This document shows positions 52,799 to 60,174 of a stretch of 64,000 nucleotides of DNA, piece by piece. Where the stretch lies: contig NZ_HG322953.1 of the NCBI RefSeq assembly GCF_000455325.1, positions 388,209-452,208 of the forward strand, read 5' to 3'. Made by a program: the position numbers and the translations under genes. Source of the stretch: Mycolicibacterium septicum DSM 44393. Its GTDB lineage: Bacteria; Actinomycetota; Actinomycetes; Mycobacteriales; Mycobacteriaceae. Each line of letters begins with the position of its first letter. The stretch's first letter is position 1. The notes under the pieces are model-generated. The model had not been told where the DNA came from. It worked only from the letters and a program-made list of their open reading frames with translations, and searched no databases.

Positions 52799-53901
52799 AC
52801 GAGTCCCCTCGCACGCAGGATCGACCCAGCGCCTTCGGCGAACCAGAAGGCTTCTTCGACATGGGGTTGCCCGGACAGGATGAAGTGGTCGATGCCCAGA
52901 TCGTGGTACTCGCTGATGCGGTCTGCGACCTCGGTGTGACTGCCGACCAGCGCGGTACCCGCACCGCCGCGGACCAGGCCGTAGCCGGCCCACAGGTTGG
53001 GGGAGATCTCAAGATCAGCCGTGCTGCCCTCGTGCAGCGCGGTCATCCGCTGTTGTCCCACCGATTCGGTGCGGGCTAGCACCTCTTGAGCCGATCTGAT
53101 CCGTTCCTCGCTGATCGCGCCCAGCAGCCGCTCGGCATGCGCCCACGCCTGTTCGGAGGTGTCCCGGCTGATCACGTGCAGCCGGATTCCGAACTGCAGG
53201 GTCCGGCCGTGAGCCGCCGAACGGGCCCGCAACCGCTGCAGCCGCTCGGCGATCTGAGCCGGCGTCTCGCCCCAGGCCAGGTAGGTGTCGACATACTGGG
53301 CGGCGACCTCCTCAGCCGCGGGTGAGGCACCGCCGAAGAAGATCTGCGGCGGATCCCAGTCGCCGAAGTCGATGCGAGCGCCGGAAATTCGGTAGTGCTG
53401 CCCGTCGAAGTCGAAGGCGGCTCCCGCTGGGGCGGTGCTGACACCGCGCACCACATCGAGAAACTCGCCGGTTCGCCGATACCGCTCGTCGTGGCCGAGG
53501 TGGTCACCGAAGCGGGCTTGTTCCACCGGGTCGCCCCCGGTGACGATGTTCAGCAGGAGCCGTCCACCGGAGATGCGCTGGAAGGTCGCGGCCTGGTGCG
53601 CCGCCAGCGTGGGCGAGATGAATCCGGGACGGAACGCCACCAGGAATTTGAGGCGGGTGGTGGCCTGACTCAGCGCCGCCGTGGTGATCCAGGCGTCTTC
53701 ACACCAGGTCCCGGTGGGCGTCAGTACCGCTTCGAAGCCGAGAAGTTCTGCCGTGCGGGCGACTTCGGTCAGGTAGTCGATAGTCGGTGGCCGGATTCTG
53801 CTGGATGACGGGCCGACCGCCAGGTGCGAATCGTCGCCGGACCCGACGATGTCGCGGCTGTCTCCGTTGGTGGGTAGGTACCAGTGCAGGTGAATGCTCA
53901 T
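52795..53901 (-). CDS. ssuD: FMNH2-dependent alkanesulfonate monooxygenase
   Basis: A 368-residue SsuD-type enzyme that releases sulfite from alkanesulfonates using FMNH2 and oxygen. HLHWYLPTNGDSRDIVG, AVLTPTGTWCEDAWITTAALS (with the conserved active-site-region Cys, the only one present), FLVAFRPGFISPTLAAHQAATFQRISGGRLLLNIVTGGD and FFGGASPAAEEVAAQYVDTYLAWGE are characteristic. It is immediately upstream of the Eis-like gene and 59 bases downstream of the NtaA-type gene on the same strand. I start at the ATG at 53901. A dedicated SsuE reductase is not in the window. Confidence 0.92.
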   Translation of the reverse strand: MSIHLHWYLPTNGDSRDIVGSGDDSHLAVGPSSSRIRPPTIDYLTEVARTAELLGFEAVLTPTGTWCEDAWITTAALSQATTRLKFLVAFRPGFISPTLAAHQAATFQRISGGRLLLNIVTGGDPVEQARFGDHLGHDERYRRTGEFLDVVRGVSTAPAGAAFDFDGQHYRISGARIDFGDWDPPQIFFGGASPAAEEVAAQYVDTYLAWGETPAQIAERLQRLRARSAAHGRTLQFGIRLHVISRDTSEQAWAHAERLLGAISEERIRSAQEVLARTESVGQQRMTALHEGSTADLEISPNLWAGYGLVRGGAGTALVGSHTEVADRISEYHDLGIDHFILSGQPHVEEAFWFAEGAGSILRARGLV

Positions 53902-53960
53902 CAGCCTGGCAACGCTGCCACCGGAGCCCGCCGCGGACAACCGATAAACCAGCCGTGAAT

Positions 53961-55376
53961 CTAACCCGTCCGCGTCTGGTGGCTTGCGTCGGCGGACAGG
54001 GCATCCCGGTAGCGTGCCGCCGGGTGATCGTCGCGCACCCTGGCCCGCCCGCCGATCCTGCCGCGAAGAGTGGCCGGGGCCGTCGGCCTGGGGCGCACCC
54101 GACCGCGCCGGTCCAGCTCGGGCACAACGAGTTCGGCGAAGTCCCGATAGCTCTCCGGATTGACGATGTGGATCAGGTTGATGCCCTGTGTTCCGGTGTC
54201 GCGCAACCACTGCTCCAACTGGTCGGCGACCGATAGGGCATCCCCGACCAGGGTGTGGGACCGGCCGAATCCCGCGGCCGGTGCCAGTGCGCGACGCAGG
54301 GTCCAGGCCTTGTCGGCGTCGGCGAACATCGACAGCAGCGAGCGGTTCGAATCGGTGTCGTGGTGGCCGATCACGGTGTCGAGGTCCTGCCCGGAGAAAT
54401 CCACGCCGGTACTAGCCGAGTAGTGTGCCAATGCCCCTTCGACATCGAAATGCCGTTGATAGTCGGCGAGTTTGGCTGCGGCGCCGGCCGCGGTGTCGTC
54501 CACCACCACCGACAGCGCGCTGACGAAGCTCAGGGAGTCGGGATCGCGTCCGTGGTGGGCCGCCAGCCCGCGGATGGTTTCGACGTTGCGCCGGATTCCT
54601 GGGGCGTCGGCCCCGGCCACGAACACCACTTCGGCGTGTTTGGCGGCGAAGTGCTGGCCGCGCGGCGAGCCGCCGGCTTGCAGGAGCAGCGGGGTGCGTT
54701 GCGGGCTCGGTTCGGACAGGTGGGCATCGGGCACGCTGAAGTATCTTCCGCGGTGGCCGATCCCGTGCACTTTGTCCGGATCGGTGTAGACGTTGCGGTC
54801 GCGGTCGCGCACCACAGCATCGTCCTCCCAGGATCCCTCCCACAGCTTGTAGGCGACGTCGAGGAACTCGTCCGCGCGCTCGTAGCGCTCGTCGTGGGGA
54901 ATCTGGGTGTCCAGGCCCAGATTGCGTGCGGCACTGTCGAGTTGGGAGGTAACGATGTTCCAGGCCACTCGGCCGCCGGTGAGATGGTCCAAGGTGGTGA
55001 ACTTGCGGGCCAGCAGATACGGATGCTCGTAGGTGGTCGACACCGTGACGCCGAATCCGAGATGCGTGGTCCCCGCGGCCAGGGCCGATACCAGTAACAG
55101 CGGATCGCTCAGCGGAGATTGAGTGCCCGTCCGCAACGAAGTGGCCGCGCTGCCGCCGTAGGTGTCGAGCAGGCCGACCGCATCGGCGAGGAAGAACGTG
55201 TCGAACCGTCCCTCGTCGAGGATGCGTGCCAGCTCGAGCCAATAGGCGATGGTGTTGTAGCGGTGGGTCTGGTCGCGGGGGTGGCGCCACAGGCCGTAGT
55301 TGACGTGGGAGACCGCGTCCATCGAGAAACCGTTGAGGATGATCGGCCCGTCGGTGGCCGGCGACGGCGTGGTCAC
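53961..55376 (-). CDS. NtaA/DszA-family FMN-dependent monooxygenase
   Basis: A 471-residue flavin monooxygenase, close paralogue of the one at 39307-40689: GLWRHPRDQTHRYNTIAYWLELARILDEG, LLARKFTTLDHLTGGRVAWNIVTS and YKLWEGSWEDDAVV align throughout. No cysteine and three methionines. The GTG start overlaps the stop of the ANTAR gene (GTGA), so the regulator and this enzyme are translationally coupled. A role in oxidising a sulfur-containing compound ahead of SsuD is inferred from context. Confidence 0.88.
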   Translation of the reverse strand: MTTPSPATDGPIILNGFSMDAVSHVNYGLWRHPRDQTHRYNTIAYWLELARILDEGRFDTFFLADAVGLLDTYGGSAATSLRTGTQSPLSDPLLLVSALAAGTTHLGFGVTVSTTYEHPYLLARKFTTLDHLTGGRVAWNIVTSQLDSAARNLGLDTQIPHDERYERADEFLDVAYKLWEGSWEDDAVVRDRDRNVYTDPDKVHGIGHRGRYFSVPDAHLSEPSPQRTPLLLQAGGSPRGQHFAAKHAEVVFVAGADAPGIRRNVETIRGLAAHHGRDPDSLSFVSALSVVVDDTAAGAAAKLADYQRHFDVEGALAHYSASTGVDFSGQDLDTVIGHHDTDSNRSLLSMFADADKAWTLRRALAPAAGFGRSHTLVGDALSVADQLEQWLRDTGTQGINLIHIVNPESYRDFAELVVPELDRRGRVRPRPTAPATLRGRIGGRARVRDDHPAARYRDALSADASHQTRTG

Positions 55377-55654
55377 TGGGCAGTGTTGACGGGCACCCGC
55401 CGGGCCTGCGCGAGCAGTTCACCCCAGGCATTGAACGCCTCGGCGTATTCGGCCGAGGTGCCCGAGCGGCCACCGGCCAGGTCGACCAACGCCCTTGCGA
55501 TGCTGCCGATTCCGATGCCGGTGCGCTGCACCACCCGCACCAGCTCGGCGAAGGCCTGATCGGGCGCGCAGCCGCGCAGGGCGACCAGAACACCGATCGC
55601 CACGTCGATCTTGATGCGTGAGGTGTCGTCTGCACGGAGGCGGTTGTAGCTCAT
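55373..55654 (-). CDS. ANTAR-domain RNA-binding antiterminator
   Basis: A 93-residue stand-alone ANTAR protein. The helical domain includes RIKIDVAIGVLVALRGCAPDQAFAELVRVVQRTGIGIGSIARALVDLA. ANTAR domains bind paired hexaloop RNA hairpins and prevent transcription termination. No receiver or sensory domain is attached, so its signal input is unknown. It heads the - strand operon ANTAR, NtaA-type monooxygenase, ssuD, eis-like, dpp-like transporter. A strong hairpin lies between this gene and the cysteine desulfurase upstream. The start is the ATG at 55654. Confidence 0.88.
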   Translation of the reverse strand: MSYNRLRADDTSRIKIDVAIGVLVALRGCAPDQAFAELVRVVQRTGIGIGSIARALVDLAGGRSGTSAEYAEAFNAWGELLAQARRVPVNTAQ

Positions 55655-55717
55655 GGTTCCGATGGTGCCGTGCTCGCAACGGTCGAACCAGAGATCGGCG
55701 CACCGTGATTTCTCCTG

Positions 55718-55777
55718 GCGAGCAGACGTGAAAGTGCCCTAAACCAACTGGTTTAAGGCACTTTCACGTCTGCTCGC
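55718..55777. terminator. Long near-perfect hairpin between the encapsulin and ANTAR operons
   Basis: The left arm 55718-55745 (GCGAGCAGACGTGAAAGTGC, then CCTAAACC) pairs with the right arm 55750-55777 around an AACT loop: a 28-base-pair stem with one C/A mismatch. It starts five bases past the cysteine desulfurase stop and ends 64 bases before the ANTAR start. There is no U-tract, as is usual for mycobacterial terminators. The arm sequence resembles intergenic hairpins I remember as recurrent in mycobacteria, but I cannot check that here. Confidence 0.8.
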
Positions 55778-55781
55778 GCAG

Positions 55782-57608
55782 TTAGGCGCTGCCCTCGGCG
55801 ATCCGGCGCACCGCGTCGATGAACACGTCGATCTCGTCGAAGGTGTTGTAGAACGCGAACGAGGGCCGCACGGTGGCTTCCAGGCCCAGGCGGCGCAGGA
55901 TCGGCTGGGCGCAATGATGCCCGGCCCGCACCGCGATGCCCTCGGCGTTGAGTGCCTTGCCCACCTCCAGCGGCTCATGCCCGGCCAGCACGAACGACAG
56001 CACGCTGGCCTTCTCGTCGGCGGTGCCGACCAATCGCACGCCCGGGATGGCGGCCAGTCGCGGGGTGGCGTACTCCAGCAGGGCGTGCTCGTAGGCCGCG
56101 ATGCGTTCGATCCCGACCCGCTCCACGTAGCGCAGTGCCTCTCCGAGTCCGACCGCGTCGGCGATGTTGCCGGTGCCGGCCTCGTACTTGTTCGGCGGGC
56201 CTTGATACAACGACCGGTCCAGGGTGACATCGGCGATCATGTTGCCGCCGCCCTGCCACGGCGGGGTTTCGGCGAGCACGTCCTCGCGGCCGTACAGGGC
56301 ACCGATTCCGGTGGGTCCGTAGATCTTGTGGCCGGAGAACACGAAGAAGTCGGCCCCGAGTTCGGCCACGTCGATCGGGATGTGCGGAATGGACTGGGCC
56401 CCGTCGATGAGCACTCTGGCGCCGTAGCGGTGCCCGAGCTCGACGATGGTCTTGACCGGGGTCACCGTGCCCAGCGCGTTCGACACCTGTGTGGCGGCAA
56501 CAAGTTTCGTCCTGGGCCCGAGCAGATCCTCGAACTCACTGAGCAACAGGTTGCCCGCGTCATCCACCGGGGCGACCCTCAGCACCGCGCCGGTCTGCTG
56601 TGAGATCAGCTGCCACGGCACGATATTGGCATGGTGCTCGAGGTGGGTGATGACGATCTCGTCACCCGGGCCCAGATGCTTGCCGCCCCACGCGTAGGCC
56701 ACCAGATTGATCGCCTCGGTGGTGCCGCGGACGAAGATGATCTCCTCGGCCTTCGCCGCTCCGATGAAGCGGCGCACCGATTCCCGCGCGTCCTCGTAGG
56801 CATCGGTGGCGCGGGCCGCCAGCTCGTGGGCGGCGCGGTGGATGTTGGAGTTCTCGTGCGCGTAGAAGTACGCCAGCCGGTCGATGACCGACTGGGGCTT
56901 CTGGGTGGTGGCCGCATTGTCGAACCAGATCAGCGGTTTGCCGTTGACGGTCTCGCGCAGGATCGGGAAATCCGCGCGGATCGCGTTGACGTCGAAGATC
57001 TCGTGGTCGTCTTGGATGACCGGAACCTGCTCGGCTGCAACGGAATCGGTCACAGGAGCCTGCAGGAAGTAGTAGCTCCCCGCATCCTCGGATGGTGCGG
57101 GCGATCCCGACCAGCCCAGATCCGGCACCGCGGGGACCGCGCCCGGCCAGGTCGGAGCGGAGCCGCGGGGTGCCGGCGGTGCCGACGGGGGAGCGCTTGC
57201 CAGCACGCCGGGCACCGTCGGGACCAGGCCCGCCGGCACCGCGAACGCCTCCAGCCCGCCGATGGGTGCGATGGGACTGGCCGCACCGCCGCGGGGCGCT
57301 ACCGGGACCACGCCCGGAATGCCCTCCGGCTCAGGTGTGCTCGGTGCCGGCACGAAGACCTCCGGCACCGACACGAATTCGGCCGGAGTGCCCGGATGTG
57401 CCAGGCCGGCCGCGGCTGAGCCCGCCGACGCCGCCGAGGTGGTATCCGGTGCCACCCCGCGCGGGGCGACCTGCGTGGCCGAGGGCGGGCTGTCGGGCCC
57501 GGGCCGGATGCTGGTCGCGTACAGCTGGGTGGCCAGCGCGGCCAGTTCGGCCGCGCTCACCGGAAGATCGCTTTCGGCGTCTAGCGAGCGGAACTCACTT
57601 GTACTCAT
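55782..57608 (-). CDS. Encapsulin cargo cysteine desulfurase (SufS-like, type II) with disordered N-terminal extension
   Basis: 608 residues. From about residue 205 it is a complete SufS/CsdA-type desulfurase: DFPILRETVNGKPLIWFDNAATTQKP, the PLP lysine K428 in FSGHKIYGPTG and the catalytic C566 in RAGHHCAQP. The first ~200 residues are Pro/Ala/Gly-rich and disordered, with three repeats of an APRG core (residues 48-51, 104-107, 146-149) and a final SYYFLQAP segment. This long tail is the hallmark of cargo packaged into Family 2A encapsulins. Catalysis removes sulfur from cysteine as a persulfide. C566 is the only cysteine, and there are two methionines. It overlaps the encapsulin gene by 14 bases. 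Confidence 0.95.
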   Translation of the reverse strand: MSTSEFRSLDAESDLPVSAAELAALATQLYATSIRPGPDSPPSATQVAPRGVAPDTTSAASAGSAAAGLAHPGTPAEFVSVPEVFVPAPSTPEPEGIPGVVPVAPRGGAASPIAPIGGLEAFAVPAGLVPTVPGVLASAPPSAPPAPRGSAPTWPGAVPAVPDLGWSGSPAPSEDAGSYYFLQAPVTDSVAAEQVPVIQDDHEIFDVNAIRADFPILRETVNGKPLIWFDNAATTQKPQSVIDRLAYFYAHENSNIHRAAHELAARATDAYEDARESVRRFIGAAKAEEIIFVRGTTEAINLVAYAWGGKHLGPGDEIVITHLEHHANIVPWQLISQQTGAVLRVAPVDDAGNLLLSEFEDLLGPRTKLVAATQVSNALGTVTPVKTIVELGHRYGARVLIDGAQSIPHIPIDVAELGADFFVFSGHKIYGPTGIGALYGREDVLAETPPWQGGGNMIADVTLDRSLYQGPPNKYEAGTGNIADAVGLGEALRYVERVGIERIAAYEHALLEYATPRLAAIPGVRLVGTADEKASVLSFVLAGHEPLEVGKALNAEGIAVRAGHHCAQPILRRLGLEATVRPSFAFYNTFDEIDVFIDAVRRIAEGSA

Positions 57609-58518
57609 GGAAGTGGTCCACTCCGACGTCCTCGAGGACCGCCAGCGCGTCGTCGGTGAGCACAGCCAGCGACGAGTACAGGGTCACCAGGTAGGACGCG
57701 ATCGCCGACCGGTTGATGCCGGTGAAACGCACCGACAGGCCCGGGGCCTGCTCGCCGACCAGGCCCGGCTGGAACAGGCCGACGACGCCCTGACGCTCCT
57801 CGCCGGTGCGCACCAGGATGAACTTGGTCTTGCCCTTCTCGACAGGAACCTTGTCCGAGGGCACGATCGGGATGCCGCGCCAGGTGATGAACTGCGCGCC
57901 GAACAGGCTGACGACTGGCGGCGGCACGCCGCGGCGGGTGGCCTCGCGGCCGAACGCCGCCACTCCCAGCGGATTGGTCAGGAAGAACGCCGGGGTCTTC
58001 CACACCTTGGTGATCAGCGAATCCAGGTCATCGGGGGTGGGCGTGCCGCGCAGGGTCTGGATGGTCTGCTCCGGCGTCACCTGCGACAGCAACCCGTACT
58101 CGGGGTTGTTGACCAGCTCGAACTCCTGGCGCTCCTTGATCGTCTCGATGGTCAGCCGCAACTGCTGGGCGACCTGGTCGTGCGGGCTGGAGTACAGGTC
58201 CGAGACCCGGGTGTGCACGTCGAGCAGCGTCGAGATCGAGCGCAGCGTGTATTCGCGCGGGCTGGTCTCGTAGTCCACGTAGGTCTCGGGCAGCGGCTCC
58301 TCGGTACCCGCGCCTTCCTCCGAGTGGATCGCCACCTGATCGGGGTTGACCACCCGGTTCACCCGGTAGATGCCTGCCTCGACCGGCACCCAGCTCAGCA
58401 GGTGCAGCAGGAAACGCGGGGTGATGGTGGACAGCTGGGGAACGGTCTTGGTGGCATTCGCCAGCTGGCGGGCGGCGAGATCGCCGAGTGCCTGTGATTC
58501 GTTCTGCGCGGACGTCAC
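57595..58518 (-). CDS. Family 2A encapsulin shell protein (SrpI-like)
   Basis: A 307-residue HK97-fold shell protein of encapsulin Family 2A, the group of cyanobacterial SrpI and the mycobacterial major membrane protein I. Typical segments are LGDLAARQLANATKTVPQLSTITPRFLLHLLSWVPVEAGIYRVN, VHTRVSDLYSSPHDQ and QLRLTIETIKERQEFELVNNPEYGLL, with the ending DHFHEYK. Sixty copies would form a closed compartment around the desulfurase encoded next. By my count it has no cysteine and only the initiator methionine. The start is a GTG at 58518 after GGAGGTAGG. It has no cNMP-binding insertion, which separates it from Family 2B. Confidence 0.96.
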   Translation of the reverse strand: MTSAQNESQALGDLAARQLANATKTVPQLSTITPRFLLHLLSWVPVEAGIYRVNRVVNPDQVAIHSEEGAGTEEPLPETYVDYETSPREYTLRSISTLLDVHTRVSDLYSSPHDQVAQQLRLTIETIKERQEFELVNNPEYGLLSQVTPEQTIQTLRGTPTPDDLDSLITKVWKTPAFFLTNPLGVAAFGREATRRGVPPPVVSLFGAQFITWRGIPIVPSDKVPVEKGKTKFILVRTGEERQGVVGLFQPGLVGEQAPGLSVRFTGINRSAIASYLVTLYSSLAVLTDDALAVLEDVGVDHFHEYK

Positions 58519-58655
58519 TGGGTCCTACCTCCAACCGGTCAATGTGGGTGTGGGCGGCAACGATACGGCCGAATCCTGTCCACGACAGTGTTTAGCGCGG
58601 GGACGATTCAAACTCGTCACAAACGTGTGAACTGGGCATTGCTGCCCACTTGCCG

Positions 58656-58661
58656 TATGGT
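58656..58661 (+). promoter_or_regulatory. -10 element of a leaderless promoter for the polycysteine leader
   Basis: TATGGT at 58656-58661 ends seven bases before the ATG at 58669. This places the transcription start at or next to the A of the ATG, as expected for a leaderless mRNA. The second polycysteine leader (62665) has the same spacing. The rest of the interval to the encapsulin start (58519-58655) must hold the divergent encapsulin promoter, which I cannot pinpoint. Confidence 0.6.
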
Positions 58662-58668
58662 GGGCTCC

Positions 58669-58734
58669 ATGCAACACGTCGAATCGCTGCGCGTCGCCAT
58701 CGTGCGCTGCCTCGACGTGCGTTGTTGTTGTTGA
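58669..58734 (+). CDS. Leaderless polycysteine leader peptide (cysteine attenuator)
   Basis: A 21-residue reading frame ending in four cysteines within its last eight residues (RCLDVRCCC, then TGA), encoded by TGC and three consecutive TGT codons. A -10 element seven bases upstream makes it leaderless. Polycysteine leaderless short frames were shown in Mycobacterium smegmatis to act as cysteine-responsive attenuators: ribosomes stalled at the Cys codons when cysteine is scarce keep the downstream ribosome-binding site open. The frame is 89 bases upstream of the thioester-domain-like gene, with matching pairing sequences between. The peptide itself probably has no other role. Confidence 0.85.
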   Translation: MQHVESLRVAIVRCLDVRCCC

Positions 58735-58740
58735 TTTTCT

Positions 58741-58813
58741 GACGCCCTCCTCTGCGTCGTCCGCCCGCTTTCTCGCGGTGCGTTGATGCGCGCGTATCCG
58801 GCCTTCAAGAAAG
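58741..58813 (+). promoter_or_regulatory. RBS-sequestering attenuator region downstream of polycysteine leader 1
   Basis: CTTTCT at 58768-58773 is complementary to AGAAAG at 58808-58813, the ribosome-binding site of the following gene, and an inner CGCG/CGCG pairing supports the same hairpin. A separate small stem GACGC/GCGTC lies at 58741-58758, just after the leader stop. This fits a model in which the hairpin hides the ribosome-binding site unless a ribosome stalls upstream. Pairing was found by eye. Confidence 0.55.
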
Positions 58814-58823
58814 TCAACCCGTC

Positions 58824-60143
58824 ATGTCTGTCCTGTCTGTTGCTGATTCCCGCGACGAACTCCCAGTGGATTCCCAGGGGGTGTCCGGCCCGGTCGCCGT
58901 GCGCACCCGGATCCGTCCCCGCCGGACCGACCCGGCTCCGATGACGCGGTATCGCGGTGGCACCTACTCGCACACCGTGGACACCGTGGTCTTCACCGAC
59001 GGCACCTCGGCGCGCACCGATCTGATCAGGCTCAATCCCAACGTCGAGGCCTACTCGCTGGACTTCGCCGGCATCGCGCCCACCCGGCCGTCGCGGTATG
59101 AGGCCGCCACCTGGTCGGCGGTGCGCAACCTGCGCGCCCGGTCCTATGAGGCCGAGGTGGACTGGATCGTCCGCAACTCGTTTCCCACCCTCGGCACGGC
59201 TGAGCTGAGCCGCCGGGTGCGGGCGGCCGGGGTGCCGCTGGGGTCGGCCAACCTGGCCGAGCACGAGGCGATCGCGGCCACCCAGGCGGCCATCTGGTTG
59301 TTCACCAACGGACTGGCGCTGGACAACCGGGCGCGCAACGAACCGGCGCGGGCTTACCCCGATGCCGACGGCATCGTGTTCGACTTCGACGGGGCTCCTC
59401 AGTTGGGCGGCTACACGGTCGAATTGGAATCGACCGCCGCGGTGTCGTTGGTGCTGCAGAAGTCGAACGACGGTGTGCTGTGGGAGGACGTGGCGGCCTC
59501 GGGACTCAATGTCGCCGCGGGCCGCGGCACGCATCGCAGGACTCTCGGAGTCGGCAGCACGGTGTCCTCGACGCGGCCCGGCCGCGGCCCGCAGGGTTAC
59601 CGGTACTACCGGCTGGCCGTCCTGTCCGATCGTGACGCGCTGGTTCGGGTCACCGATATCCGGTTCTGGCTCAACGGTTCTGGCGCGTACGCCAACTCCG
59701 ACCGCGTGGTGCATCTGTACAACTACCTGACCGCCGGGGCCCGGGCGGCCCGGCGCGCCACGACGTCGCCCGCATTGTCGGCCGACGAGGCGGTGGTCGA
59801 GGCCGGGCTGATCGGGCCGTTCCGGTTGCGGGCCACCGACAGTGCGGCGCTGGAGGTGTCGCACGGTGCCGTCGTCGATCGCGCCGGCCGGGAACTGAGC
59901 GGCGCGGTGCAACCCGGTGACGAGTTCTTTCTGCGGGTGCCCCCGGGCGTCGACCAGGTCACGCTGACCGTGCGCGTCCCCGCCACTCCGGACGGATTCG
60001 GCGGGCGCGTGATCACCGGAATCGCCCAGGATGGCGCGAGCGGACTCACCCCGGTGGTACTGGTTACCCCGGCCCAGCTGGAGGTCGAGTTCGACGTCCA
60101 GTTCGACGCCGCTTCGACGGACCCGCTGACCCGCAGCGCCTAG
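58824..60143 (+). CDS. Thioester-domain-like protein with Ser in place of the thioester Cys; sulfur-free
   Basis: A 439-residue protein whose N-terminal domain resembles the thioester (TQxA) domains of Gram-positive surface adhesins. It has the Gln-bearing motif TQAAIWLFTNG (T153-Q154), and upstream NPNVEAYSLDFAGIAP where the thioester Cys would sit in Y-C-I-D; here it is S78. C-terminal beta-rich domains follow (YTVELESTAAVSLVLQKSNDG, RYYRLAVLSDRDALVRV). No signal peptide, membrane anchor or sorting motif is seen, so it is probably cytosolic. It contains no cysteine and two methionines. Control by the polycysteine leader predicts expression on cysteine starvation. It is divergent from the encapsulin operon. 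Function unknown. Confidence 0.7.
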   Translation: MSVLSVADSRDELPVDSQGVSGPVAVRTRIRPRRTDPAPMTRYRGGTYSHTVDTVVFTDGTSARTDLIRLNPNVEAYSLDFAGIAPTRPSRYEAATWSAVRNLRARSYEAEVDWIVRNSFPTLGTAELSRRVRAAGVPLGSANLAEHEAIAATQAAIWLFTNGLALDNRARNEPARAYPDADGIVFDFDGAPQLGGYTVELESTAAVSLVLQKSNDGVLWEDVAASGLNVAAGRGTHRRTLGVGSTVSSTRPGRGPQGYRYYRLAVLSDRDALVRVTDIRFWLNGSGAYANSDRVVHLYNYLTAGARAARRATTSPALSADEAVVEAGLIGPFRLRATDSAALEVSHGAVVDRAGRELSGAVQPGDEFFLRVPPGVDQVTLTVRVPATPDGFGGRVITGIAQDGASGLTPVVLVTPAQLEVEFDVQFDAASTDPLTRSA

Positions 60144-60174
60144 CGGCTACATCCGTAGAACGTAGGCCTCCGGC

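Noticed and set aside
55718..55777. Hairpin considered as a classical ANTAR target or as an insertion-sequence end
   Set aside because: Loop is four bases, not a paired hexaloop, and no transposase or target duplication is present; treated as terminator-like.
58592..58639. Minus-strand short frame (MPSSHVCDEFESSPR) upstream of the encapsulin gene, considered as a cysteine leader
   Set aside because: Only one Cys codon, no tandem cysteines, and no -10 element at leaderless spacing.
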